Below, piece after piece: positions 47,426 through 56,880 of a stretch of DNA of 64,000 nucleotides. Source of the DNA: Bacteroidales bacterium. Lineage in GTDB: Bacteria; Bacteroidota; Bacteroidia; Bacteroidales; UBA932. The stretch covers positions 38,209 through 102,208 of the forward strand of contig JAFYSH010000006.1 of the NCBI GenBank assembly GCA_017546605.1, read 5' to 3'. The notes beneath the pieces were generated by a model, which ran no database searches, was not told where the DNA came from, and saw only the letters and a list, made by a program, of their open reading frames with translations. The number at the start of each line of letters is the position of its first letter. Position 1 is the stretch's first letter. The position numbers and the translations under genes were made by a program.

Positions 47426-49360
47426 TTACAAATTCAAAATGCTCTTGGTCGGACGAAGGCCTTCCAGATTGTGTTTACGATACATCATGCCTAGCGGCGT
47501 AGCAGGCTCACCTGACCACCACTCATAGAAACCTTGAACATCACTTACACCGTCTCTCGTGAAGGTGAATTCTTTTTTGTACAAGGGACCATATTTACCT
47601 TCACTATCCGTAGCAAAGCCCACAAAGATGTACGGAATATCATAAGTAAAGATTGAACTTCTTGAGAAGTCTGTTTGAGGACCAGCGTACAACAATTCGC
47701 GAATCCAATCATCGTCGGTGTATTCTTCTTTTCCAGAGAGCGGGTACATGTGGAAATAAGCCTTATCAAAAGCCGGTCTTACTGACACTTCCATCGGGAA
47801 GAAAACTTCGTTGGTATAGAATGAGAATGAAGCGAAGTTAGAAATGGCTTGTGATACGGCATACACATCATAGTAGTCTTCGTTAAGAAGGGTCAAAATA
47901 ACGGCAGCCTGATCTGCGGAAGGAGTGGTAAAGACCTCCGTAAAGATAGGAGTTGTCAAGACGCCACCATTGTAACCAAATGCAAATGCTACATACTCTG
48001 TTTCAGGATTCAAGTCTGAGAAATCATAAACAACCTCTCCAAAGACGGTTGACAACGAATAGAAGAATTTGATGTTATCCAGACGCTCTTGATCGGTCGA
48101 ACCATAAGAGTCGTATTCGGCTTTGGTAAAGCAGTTGGCTGCAAAGGGTTCATTGGAACTGGGTGTATATTTGATTGTAGCAGCTCTTGCCTCCAAGTTT
48201 TCCAACGAAATTGAAATTTCCATCTCAACGGCTTCAACTTCTTCGGTACGTACCATTTCGTAATCCGGAGCCGATGCGGCATACACTGTAGCTTCATCAA
48301 TTGCCACTGCAAAGAATGCATATTCCTTTTCAGGTTTCAACGAACTGATCTTCATAGTAGTTTCTCCACGACGGCAAATAGCTTGCAAAATAGCTGCATT
48401 GCTATTGCCAGCTGCTTGGTAGGACAACATCAATTCATTGGTGTATTCAATTGCATAGGTTTCGAAGTCACCTTTACCATCAAATACCTCATTGAACAAT
48501 TCCATATCAACCGCATCAAAGTAATAGTAACCATCGTAATCGTTGGGATTGATGGTCCATTCTACCAACGCACCATTGACAGCAATATCCATGGTGAAAT
48601 CCACTTCGATTTGGTCAGGAGCAGCTGTTTTGAAAGGGAAACGAACGATCTTGCTTTCCAATTCAAGGGTTTCAATATTCACGTGGTAAGCATACAAAAT
48701 ATAGTTGCAACCCGGAACAATGCCTTCATTTGCAAAGAATCCCACTTCGTCACCGATGTGAGTAATCATAGACAGCAATTCGGATACTGACATGCTGTAG
48801 TATTCTGCCAAATACTCAAAATACTCCATATCATCTTCGAAAAGCGCCTCATCGGTATCCAAATCATAAACCGCCATGTAGGTGGGCGTAGAAGCAATTG
48901 CAATGTAAGGTGCCTCTTTATCCAGCGGGTAGATATCCACGGTATAAGAAGTCATTTCAGCACGCATGTTTTCAAAAGAGAACGGAGCGGGATCAGCTGC
49001 TTCTTGGCTGATTTGAACCGATGCTTCTATCTTCGCATATTGGAAATTCAAGCTTGCTGTACGAACTTCCATCGCATCGTTGGGCAATACATCAAAAACG
49101 ACAACACCATCAATTGAGGTATCCAAGTTGGTAATCCAGTCTTGGCTAGCAGTAATCGATACAGTTTCTCCTTCTACGGGATTTTCGATGGTGTACCCAA
49201 CCGACATAGTTTCGCCATCTTTGGAGGCGGTCAGATCGGTGATGTTAAAAGAAATAGTCGGATCCTGTTGCGGTTCCGGCTGTTTTTTTTCTTCCACGTT
49301 ACAAGCGATTAGCTGAAACAGTAGGATAAAAACAGCTAAAGCGTAATTAATCAGTTTCAT
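47426..49360 (-). CDS. Secreted lipoprotein, BACON-type, paralogue 3
   Basis: Start at MKLINYALAVFILLFQLIAC, giving lipobox LIAC and 644 residues. BACON-type domain (about 32-122, with SQDWITNLDTS and QEAADPAPF). The same three repeat units as its neighbours: ILYAYHVNIE, YAFFAVAIDE, YVAFAFGYNGG. It lacks the Ser-rich tail of paralogue 4. One base separates it from that gene, so the two are coupled. Confidence 0.8.
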   Translation of the reverse strand: MKLINYALAVFILLFQLIACNVEEKKQPEPQQDPTISFNITDLTASKDGETMSVGYTIENPVEGETVSITASQDWITNLDTSIDGVVVFDVLPNDAMEVRTASLNFQYAKIEASVQISQEAADPAPFSFENMRAEMTSYTVDIYPLDKEAPYIAIASTPTYMAVYDLDTDEALFEDDMEYFEYLAEYYSMSVSELLSMITHIGDEVGFFANEGIVPGCNYILYAYHVNIETLELESKIVRFPFKTAAPDQIEVDFTMDIAVNGALVEWTINPNDYDGYYYFDAVDMELFNEVFDGKGDFETYAIEYTNELMLSYQAAGNSNAAILQAICRRGETTMKISSLKPEKEYAFFAVAIDEATVYAASAPDYEMVRTEEVEAVEMEISISLENLEARAATIKYTPSSNEPFAANCFTKAEYDSYGSTDQERLDNIKFFYSLSTVFGEVVYDFSDLNPETEYVAFAFGYNGGVLTTPIFTEVFTTPSADQAAVILTLLNEDYYDVYAVSQAISNFASFSFYTNEVFFPMEVSVRPAFDKAYFHMYPLSGKEEYTDDDWIRELLYAGPQTDFSRSSIFTYDIPYIFVGFATDSEGKYGPLYKKEFTFTRDGVSDVQGFYEWWSGEPATPLGMMYRKHNLEGLRPTKSILNL

Positions 49361-49392
49361 ATCAGATTTGTTAAGGTTTCTAAAAAGCAATA

Positions 49393-49416
49393 GCTAGCCC
49401 TTTTGGGAGGGCTAGC
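49393..49416 (-). terminator. Intercistronic hairpin in the lipoprotein operon
   Basis: A perfect 8-bp stem GCTAGCCC/GGGCTAGC (49393-49400 with 49409-49416) with an 8-base loop, followed on minus by TATTGCTTTTTAG. It lies between paralogues 2 and 3 and may act as a partial terminator or an mRNA-stabilising end. Confidence 0.6.
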
Positions 49417-49437
49417 CAAATCATTTACCGTTCCTTA

Positions 49438-51495
49438 TTAGAACGTTCTTCTTTCCATTTTGGTCTTTTCAACTTTTTTAAGCACGTTACGTTGATTCCA
49501 ACCATTCGCTACCACTTCGGATGTATTTTCTTTTACAACTGTAGTAGTAGTCGGCTCACCAAAGGAAACGAAAGAACTCATATCAAAGTTAACCGCTGCT
49601 GCGGGCACGCACACTTGACGTGCAGCTTCTTCATCAGCAAAGTACCAATCTATGAATTCTTGAGGATCATCTACATTATCACGAGTAATGGTAAGGTTAA
49701 CTTTTGCCAAAGGACCATAGTTACCTTCTGCGTCCACAGCAAAACCAACCATCACGATCGGAGTGTCGTAAGACAAGGTATAAGCACCTGAACGGTAGGT
49801 ATCCGGACCTCCATAAACCAACTCTTCGATCCATTCTTCGTCAGAAACTTCTTCTTCCGGTGCATTGAACAGACCAAAGTAGAATTCATCCGCTTCCGGT
49901 TCAATATCAATTTCATATGCAAAGAAGGCTTTACTGGGATTTGCATAAGCTGCAAAGTAATCACTCAATTCGGCAACTTCTTCTGTATGATATGTACCTA
50001 CTACATTGATGGTCAAAACAGAAGAACCTTCAACAGCTGCAGTCGTCTCAAAAACTTCTTTGTAGAAAGGAGTATTCACAACTTCTCCCACATAACCAAA
50101 AGCCAACACTACATACTCAGTTTCAGGAGCCAGGCCATTCATTTTCACATCGTAACGTGAACCCGGATTTGAATAGAAATAATAAGAATCTACCAAAGTA
50201 GTAAATCTTTCTTCATCCGTTTCACCCAATGCATCGAATTCACTCTTATCAAGAACACCTGCTACATAAGGATCTTCTTCGTTGCTTGCAATGTAGTCAA
50301 TCACCACAGATCTTGCAGAAACTTCTTTCACTTGAATATCAACCACCAAGTCAGAAGCAGAAACGCTACCGGTTGTAAAGTACAAGAAGTCAACATAAGA
50401 AGTCGGGTATGCCGTTTCACTATCAACAGCAAAAATATACAAGGTGTAATCGGTGTCTGCCTTAATGTTGTGAAGCTCCACGGTTTGTGTACCAACACCA
50501 CATTCTGCGAAAATCTGGTTAAGGTCGATACCATAGCTAATATACATTTCTACAGTAGCCACCCAGTTCAAAATCAAAATGTCGTTCATTTCTTCTTCAG
50601 AATAACCAGCTGCTTCCGCTTCTTCGGTCAACATATAATCGTAGTAGTAGTATCCTGTGTAAGATTGCGGATCAATAGTCACGTCAGCATTCGGTCCATC
50701 CACTTCTGCAGAAAGGTTGAAATCGATCTCATCCAAAGGCAATTGTTCAGTGGTGACTTGCAAACGAACGACTTCACTGGTGCGTTCCATATTCGGAATA
50801 TCAATGTGGTATGCATAACCTACATAGTCATAGTTCGGATACAAGTTATTGATCGGACAAGTCTGATCACCTACGTATACAACACTATTCAAGAAATCAA
50901 CCAAAGAATAACCATAAGCTTCAGCCAGATAACTAAAATATTCCATATCATCTGCAAACAGTTTGTCATCGTCTTCCAAACCATAATCTTGCATATAGGC
51001 AAGTTCCATTACATAGTAAATGTAAGTAGCTTGTTTGTTGGCCGGAATAACGTCCACCTTGAAGTTGTCTCTATCAACGCGCACATTCTCGAAGACAAAA
51101 GGCACCGGATCACCTGCTTCTTGTTTTACAACACAGGTAACATCTTCTGCTCCCTCGTAAGAGAATACAAAGGATGCGGTACGTTCTTCAACAGTTTCAT
51201 TTTCAACAACTACAAATTGTACGATGTTTTCAATGCTGGTATCAACATCGGTAATCCAATCAACTTGAGGAGCAGCTACAGATACCGTTTTTCCTTCTAC
51301 CGGATTGGCAACTGTAACTTGTACAGAGAAAGAACCTCCCGTTTTATCAACGCTAATTTCTGTTTGGTTAAGCGACAATGCCGGCTCTTGAGGTTGAGGC
51401 TCCGGATTGTTCTTTTCAGGTTCCTCGCAACCTACTACGAGACCCAAACCGATGGCCATAAACAAGGGCCAAGATTTTTTCAATAACTTAAACAT
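49438..51495 (-). CDS. Secreted lipoprotein, BACON-type, paralogue 2
   Basis: 685 residues, lipobox LVVGC (Cys 23), followed by a Pro/Glu/Gln linker. BACON-type domain (about 38-135: VDWITDVDTS and VKQEAGDPVPF). Repeat motifs VGYAYHIDIP, YTLYIFAVDSE, YVVLAFGYVGE. Acidic and Tyr-rich, as are all four. C-terminal 50 residues are Val/Asn/Arg-rich and not shared. Confidence 0.8.
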   Translation of the reverse strand: MFKLLKKSWPLFMAIGLGLVVGCEEPEKNNPEPQPQEPALSLNQTEISVDKTGGSFSVQVTVANPVEGKTVSVAAPQVDWITDVDTSIENIVQFVVVENETVEERTASFVFSYEGAEDVTCVVKQEAGDPVPFVFENVRVDRDNFKVDVIPANKQATYIYYVMELAYMQDYGLEDDDKLFADDMEYFSYLAEAYGYSLVDFLNSVVYVGDQTCPINNLYPNYDYVGYAYHIDIPNMERTSEVVRLQVTTEQLPLDEIDFNLSAEVDGPNADVTIDPQSYTGYYYYDYMLTEEAEAAGYSEEEMNDILILNWVATVEMYISYGIDLNQIFAECGVGTQTVELHNIKADTDYTLYIFAVDSETAYPTSYVDFLYFTTGSVSASDLVVDIQVKEVSARSVVIDYIASNEEDPYVAGVLDKSEFDALGETDEERFTTLVDSYYFYSNPGSRYDVKMNGLAPETEYVVLAFGYVGEVVNTPFYKEVFETTAAVEGSSVLTINVVGTYHTEEVAELSDYFAAYANPSKAFFAYEIDIEPEADEFYFGLFNAPEEEVSDEEWIEELVYGGPDTYRSGAYTLSYDTPIVMVGFAVDAEGNYGPLAKVNLTITRDNVDDPQEFIDWYFADEEAARQVCVPAAAVNFDMSSFVSFGEPTTTTVVKENTSEVVANGWNQRNVLKKVEKTKMERRTF

Positions 51496-51526
51496 AAGCT
51501 GAAAATTTAAATATTAAAATATGTTT

Positions 51527-53605
51527 TTATCGAACCATTTTCACCAAGTCGCTTGCCGGAACTGCTGCTTCTTTTTTCGGGAACAACCGGTCAGCTTTAG
51601 ATACAAACTCAGTGGTTGCGTTAGCAACTGAAGCTTCCTTCACTTGCGGAAGAATAACTCCACCCTTCATCATCGGCACAGCCATCGTAGCTTGCGTAGG
51701 AGCAGGCACAGTATACATTCTGCTAACGAATTCAAAGTATTCTGCTGCTGCGGTCACACCACTCTTAACCGGAGTAACTTCGAAACGGCACAACGGTCCA
51801 AAACCAGCTTCATCGGTAGCAAATCCTGCGAAGACACAAGGAGCGTTGAAAGGCAGAATATACACACTCGCCAACATATTTTTAGGAGAGCTGTACATCA
51901 AAGATGTAATAAGCTCTTCTTCAGAGTGTTGGTAGTTGGTTTCATCAAACCAATCCCAATAGTAAGATTCTACATCTTTTTCCGGATCCAAGGTAAGTTT
52001 GAAAGGAAGCAAGCAATAATCATCCGCATAGCTCAAATAACCGTTGTAACCGGAATCCAAAGCACAAATATCGTAGATGCTGAAATATCCAGGATATTCA
52101 AATTCCATAGTTACGTTTCCTGCTCCTTGGTAAGAAGTGGTGAATTCAGTATAATAAATTTGATCGGTAGTCATGACACCACCTGCACAACCGAAGGCAT
52201 AAGCTACATATTCTGTTTCTTGGGTAAGTCCCAAAACAGAAGCTTTGATATCGCCTTCCAATTTTTCAAATTCAAATTCGGTCATCAAAGCAATAAAACG
52301 ATTTGCGTCGCTGGATCCGTAAGACTCCCAAACTTCTTTCGGTACATAACCTGCGAAATAGGGATCATAGTTTGAAGTCTTATAGTTCAAATCTGCAGAT
52401 TGAGATCCGATGTTAGTTACCGTAATTTCAATCACATTGTCCGACATCGATACTTCTTCTGTTCTTACCACTTGAACTTGGGGAGTTGAAGCAGCGTATG
52501 CATAGTTGGGATCCACTGCCAAGCTGAACAAATAGTAGTCGGTAGTTTGCAACAAGTCAAACTCATAACTATCCGCACCATTTGAACAGTTTGCCAAAAC
52601 TTCGGCATAGGATACGGAAGAAATTTGTTCGTTTACGATGGTATTCCACCAGTTGGTGAAGTACGATTCCACGCTTTGTCCTTCTTTCAATGCATTTTGA
52701 ACCACTTGAACCGGCATCATATCGAAATAGTAGCGACCTTTATAGTCGTTAGCATATGACACGCTCACCAAAACAGAAGCCTCATCTACATAAACATCAA
52801 AATTGAATTCAGCTTCCACTTGTCTCACGTTTTCAGTAGTCACTTCAAAACGGCTCATCTCTCCAACCATGGTGCATTCATTCAAGTCCACGTGATAAGC
52901 ATACAAGATATAGTCTGTTGCCGGTTGGGCTCCACCTACGCGGACATCAATTTGATCACCATAACGTGCCACTTCTGACAACATCGCTGCCAACGTCTTG
53001 CCATAGAACATGGTGCCCAACCATTCGTAGTAAGCCATGTCATCTTCAAAGAGTGCCAGATCAGTACCATAGTTACCTTCTGAATCTTGCATGCTGTCGG
53101 CATAATCTTGAGAAGCTGACAGCATGATGAAAGGAGCGCGTTTGTCAACCGGATAAACGTCCATGGTGTAATCCGTGATGGTGACACGAACATTGTCATT
53201 GGTAAATGCAGGCGCATCGCCTTGTTCTTGTTTTACGACCAAAGAAACTGTCTCTGCACCTTCGTAGCTAAATTCGATGGTGGTTTCGCGTTGCTCTACA
53301 GTTTTGTTCTTTTCTACAGAGAATGAGAAAATACCAGCCAAAGACTGATCGGTGTTTACGATCCAGTTAGCCTTCGGAGTAATGGTAATTGACTTTCCAT
53401 CCACCTGATTTTCGATAAAATACTCAACATTAAAACGTTCGCCTTGCTTTGCAGCAAAAACTTCATTCATGTTCAAGGTGATAACCGGATCTCCTTGAGG
53501 CTGAGGTTCGGGTTCCGGTTGCTTGTTGTTTTCATCGCAAGCAGACAACATACCCAATCCCAAAATGGCCACAAACAGCCAAGCCAGTGATTTCAATTTT
53601 GTCAT
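51527..53605 (-). CDS. Secreted lipoprotein, BACON-type, paralogue 1 (first in operon)
   Basis: Start at MTKLKSLAWLFVAILGLGML, which gives lipobox LSAC; 692 residues. BACON-type domain (about 35-125: ANWIVNTDQSLAG and VKQEQGDAPAF), then three repeats with ILYAYHVDLNE, YYLFSLAVDP and YVAYAFGCAGG. The repeats look like FN3-type beta sandwiches joined by Asp/Tyr-rich stretches. It follows a strong consensus promoter, so the four paralogues are probably made together and exported to the outer membrane or cell surface. Confidence 0.82.
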   Translation of the reverse strand: MTKLKSLAWLFVAILGLGMLSACDENNKQPEPEPQPQGDPVITLNMNEVFAAKQGERFNVEYFIENQVDGKSITITPKANWIVNTDQSLAGIFSFSVEKNKTVEQRETTIEFSYEGAETVSLVVKQEQGDAPAFTNDNVRVTITDYTMDVYPVDKRAPFIMLSASQDYADSMQDSEGNYGTDLALFEDDMAYYEWLGTMFYGKTLAAMLSEVARYGDQIDVRVGGAQPATDYILYAYHVDLNECTMVGEMSRFEVTTENVRQVEAEFNFDVYVDEASVLVSVSYANDYKGRYYFDMMPVQVVQNALKEGQSVESYFTNWWNTIVNEQISSVSYAEVLANCSNGADSYEFDLLQTTDYYLFSLAVDPNYAYAASTPQVQVVRTEEVSMSDNVIEITVTNIGSQSADLNYKTSNYDPYFAGYVPKEVWESYGSSDANRFIALMTEFEFEKLEGDIKASVLGLTQETEYVAYAFGCAGGVMTTDQIYYTEFTTSYQGAGNVTMEFEYPGYFSIYDICALDSGYNGYLSYADDYCLLPFKLTLDPEKDVESYYWDWFDETNYQHSEEELITSLMYSSPKNMLASVYILPFNAPCVFAGFATDEAGFGPLCRFEVTPVKSGVTAAAEYFEFVSRMYTVPAPTQATMAVPMMKGGVILPQVKEASVANATTEFVSKADRLFPKKEAAVPASDLVKMVR

Positions 53606-53663
53606 AGATACAATAAATAAAGTTATAAAATTATAATTAGCTCTCATTTTTGGCACAACCGGT

Positions 53664-53693
53664 CAAAGTTAGATTTTTTTTCTCAAAAAACAA
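53664..53693 (-). promoter_or_regulatory. Consensus promoter of the four-lipoprotein operon
   Basis: On minus: TTG (53691-53693), 19 bases, TAACTTTG (53664-53671), 59 bases before the first lipoprotein start and about 70 bases after the hsdR stop. I see no terminator hairpin between hsdR and this promoter. Confidence 0.75.
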
Positions 53694-53763
53694 AAAATAT
53701 AGAATATCGAACACGATCGCTTCAACGGTTGGAGATATGAAGAGATTTTCCGTAGTTGTTTTT

Positions 53764-56700
53764 TTACACACCGAAATATTTTTCAAAAAAGACCTTCAAC
53801 TTCTCTACTACGGTCTTCTTTTTCTCCTGTCGGTTGCCGCCACCGAAGCGGGACATCACGGGGAGTATCTTGTCAATGTCGGTGCCTGTTGTGCGTATCG
53901 CTCCATCACGAAAAGCGTTCTCCACAAATCGGGTTGTCTCGTCTGCTTTCAAGTTCTCGCTTGCGATAATCTCGTTCAGTTCGTCCTGCTTACGCTGCTG
54001 CACATACTCCTCCCACGCCTCATCAACATCGGTATCGGCATTGACACTTGCCACGAAGTCCTCAATGAGTTCTTTCTTGCTTCTCAAATACATACTCGCA
54101 CCCACCGCCTTGCTGATGCTAACGAGTATCTCCTTGTTCTTGCAGTTGCTGTCGTGGTAGTTCTTCACCAAAAGCAGAATGTAGTCAATGTTTATCTCAA
54201 CCTGCCTTATCAGTTCGGTCTCAAATATGATGTCATCATTGACCACCTCCTTCTCGCCCTTATTCTTCTTTCGCCACTTATCTTTCAAGTCAAGGTAGTT
54301 GCTCTGATAGTCCTGCATCTGTCCATCTGATAGCAATTGCTGACCCTCAAATTGGTCAAACGACTGCAATACATTGATAGACTTCAACAAACTACCAAAA
54401 AGGGCAATAAAGCGTCGCTCCTCCTCTTCGCCGAGAGGTTTGTATCCATCAGGATATTGCTCTTGAAGTTGCTCCACCAACTCCTTGTATCCATAGCAAT
54501 GCTTGCCGTTCTCGGCATCGTATCCCTCGTAGTATGACTTAAAGTCTTTGAGAAGGACAATGCTTGCAGCATCCTTATCACCGAACAGAGCAATCGCATC
54601 ATCGGTCTCTTGTTGGAGGTTGCGAAAACATACGATATTACCGTAGGTCTTCACGGCGTTGAGTATGCGGTTAGTTCTACTGTATGCTTGTATCAGTCCG
54701 TGCTGTTTGAGGTTCTTATCCACGAATAGCGTGTTCAGGGTGGTAGCATCAAATCCCGTCAAGAACATATTGACCACGATGAGCAAATCCACCTGTCTGT
54801 TCTTCATTCGTAGCGATAGGTCTTTGTAGTAGTTCTGAAACTTATCGCTTGAAGTGTCGTAGTTGGTTGAGAACATCTGATTGTAATCCTTGATAGCACC
54901 CTCCAAAAAGTCTCTGCTTGGTTGGTCAAGGTTGGTAGTGCTCTCTGGGTTCTCCTCAACGAGTATGCCGTCTATCTCCTCCTCGTTTGCTCCGTAAGAG
55001 TAGATGGTAGCAATCTTCAATCGCTGTGCTTCGGGCAGATGTGCCTGCTGTGCCTTAAACTCGTTGTAGTATGCCTTCGCCATATCTATTGAGGCAACGG
55101 CGAACATAGCGTTAAAACCCGCCAGTTTCTGCGTCATCTTGTTCTCCTTGACCTCTCCCTTCTTCGCCTTTGCCATCTGCTCTATGTTCTGGGCAACACG
55201 GAAGGAGTAGTATGATGTTCTCTTGGTCTTTTGCTCAAAGTGTTCCAAGATATACTTCACCACCTCCTTCACTCTTTCAGGGGCTGACATAATACGCTCT
55301 CGGTCAATAGCAGAAATCTGCTTATCCAGTATGTCCTCCTTCGTTTTAAGCGTATTCACATAGTCTATACGGAACGGAAGGACATTCTCATCGTTGATAG
55401 CATCCACAATGGTGTAGGTATGGAGTTTATCACCAAATGCCTGCTGCGTAGTTTTCAGTTTCAAGTCTCCACCGCTGCTTGCGTTCTGGGCGAAGATAGG
55501 TGTGCCCGTAAATCCGAAGATATGGTATTTCTTGAAGTTCTTGGTAATGGCGTTATGCATCTCACCAAAGTTGCTTCGGTGGCACTCATCAAAGATAATC
55601 ACCACTCTCTGCTGGAAGATAGGATGGTTCTTGTTCTTCTGAATGAAGATGGAGAGTTTCTGTATGGTAGTAATGATGATACGGTAGTCGTGGTAGCCGC
55701 CGTTCTTATCCTTGTTTTCCAGTTGTCGTTGAAGGACGGAAGTAGAGGTATTGCTGTCCGCTGCACCTTCCTCAAATCGGTTATACTCCTTCATCGTCTG
55801 GTAGTCAAGGTCTTTTCTATCCACCACGAAAAGTACCTTATCTATGTATTCAAGGCGTGAAGCGAGTTGAGCGGTCTTAAACGATGTAAGGGTCTTACCT
55901 GAACCTGTCGTATGCCATATATAACCACCACCTTCGGTTTTGCCATACTGCTTATAGTTATGAGCCACATTTATGCGTCCAATAATACGCTCCGTTGCTG
56001 CAATCTGGTATGGACGCATAACAAGAAGCATCCTCTCACTCGTAAATACACAATACTTGGTCAGGATATTTATCAGGGTATGCTTGGCAAAGAAGGTGCG
56101 GGTGAAGTCTATCAGGTCGTTGATAGTCTTGTTGTTGCTGTCCGCCCAGAATGACGAAAACTCAAATGAGTTGCTGGTCTTCTTGCTCTTGTTTCTGTTT
56201 CGCTCCTGCTCCTTGATGTGGTTGAAGCGAGTGGTATTTGAGTAATACTTGGTGTTAGTTCCGTTGGATATGACGAAAATCTGCACATATTCATACAGTC
56301 CGCATCCTGCCCAAAAACTATCTCTCTGATAGCGGTCTATCTGGTTGAATGCCTCTTTTAACTGAACTCCTCTTCGCTTCAACTCTATATGCACAAGTGG
56401 CAGTCCATTGACGAGTATAGATACATCATAGCGAGCATCGTGGTTGCCCTGCTCCTCTTCGTATTGGTTGATGACTTGAAGGTAGTTGTTATGTATATTC
56501 TTCTTGTCAATCAGGTAGATGTTCTTGGTCTCACCAGTATCTCTTTTGAGGACTTGGATATGGTCTTCCTGTATCTTGGTTGTCTTGGCTTCAATGCCTT
56601 CGTTCTGGTTAGCAATGACATCATTGAAGAAACGCTTCCACTCGCTGTCAGTGAAGATGTAGTCGTTTAGTCTCTGCAACTGCACACGGAGATTATCCAC

Positions 56701-56877
56701 AAGGTCTTGTTCCGTGTGGATTTGAAGATAGTCATATCCCTGCTCTGTGAGGGTCTTGATAAACTCCTTCTCTAATTGGGCTTCTGTCTGGTATTTATCG
56801 CTCTTGCGGTAAATCGCCTGATAGTCGCTCACAATCGTGTAGTTCTCGTTTTCAGCAATGATGTTATATTGTCCCAT
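53764..56877 (-). CDS. hsdR: HsdR, type I restriction enzyme R subunit
   Basis: 1037 residues. N-terminal nuclease domain with D151 and ELKR at 165-168 (PD-(D/E)xK type), then a superfamily 2 translocase: Walker A TGSGKTL at 324-330, DECH at 430-433 and FTGTP. The C-terminal part is the helical domain that docks to the methylase. It would translocate and cut unmethylated DNA together with HsdM and HsdS. It is intact here, 3 bases after the DUF262-HNH gene, and last in the operon. Confidence 0.95.
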   Translation of the reverse strand: MGQYNIIAENENYTIVSDYQAIYRKSDKYQTEAQLEKEFIKTLTEQGYDYLQIHTEQDLVDNLRVQLQRLNDYIFTDSEWKRFFNDVIANQNEGIEAKTTKIQEDHIQVLKRDTGETKNIYLIDKKNIHNNYLQVINQYEEEQGNHDARYDVSILVNGLPLVHIELKRRGVQLKEAFNQIDRYQRDSFWAGCGLYEYVQIFVISNGTNTKYYSNTTRFNHIKEQERNRNKSKKTSNSFEFSSFWADSNNKTINDLIDFTRTFFAKHTLINILTKYCVFTSERMLLVMRPYQIAATERIIGRINVAHNYKQYGKTEGGGYIWHTTGSGKTLTSFKTAQLASRLEYIDKVLFVVDRKDLDYQTMKEYNRFEEGAADSNTSTSVLQRQLENKDKNGGYHDYRIIITTIQKLSIFIQKNKNHPIFQQRVVIIFDECHRSNFGEMHNAITKNFKKYHIFGFTGTPIFAQNASSGGDLKLKTTQQAFGDKLHTYTIVDAINDENVLPFRIDYVNTLKTKEDILDKQISAIDRERIMSAPERVKEVVKYILEHFEQKTKRTSYYSFRVAQNIEQMAKAKKGEVKENKMTQKLAGFNAMFAVASIDMAKAYYNEFKAQQAHLPEAQRLKIATIYSYGANEEEIDGILVEENPESTTNLDQPSRDFLEGAIKDYNQMFSTNYDTSSDKFQNYYKDLSLRMKNRQVDLLIVVNMFLTGFDATTLNTLFVDKNLKQHGLIQAYSRTNRILNAVKTYGNIVCFRNLQQETDDAIALFGDKDAASIVLLKDFKSYYEGYDAENGKHCYGYKELVEQLQEQYPDGYKPLGEEEERRFIALFGSLLKSINVLQSFDQFEGQQLLSDGQMQDYQSNYLDLKDKWRKKNKGEKEVVNDDIIFETELIRQVEINIDYILLLVKNYHDSNCKNKEILVSISKAVGASMYLRSKKELIEDFVASVNADTDVDEAWEEYVQQRKQDELNEIIASENLKADETTRFVENAFRDGAIRTTGTDIDKILPVMSRFGGGNRQEKKKTVVEKLKVFFEKYFGV

Positions 56878-56880
56878 ATA

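Noticed and set aside
50332..51486. A 384-codon plus-strand frame opposite lipoprotein paralogue 2.
   Set aside because: It is the shadow of a well-supported gene; its Phe/Ile/Asn-rich translation has no domain and no promoter.
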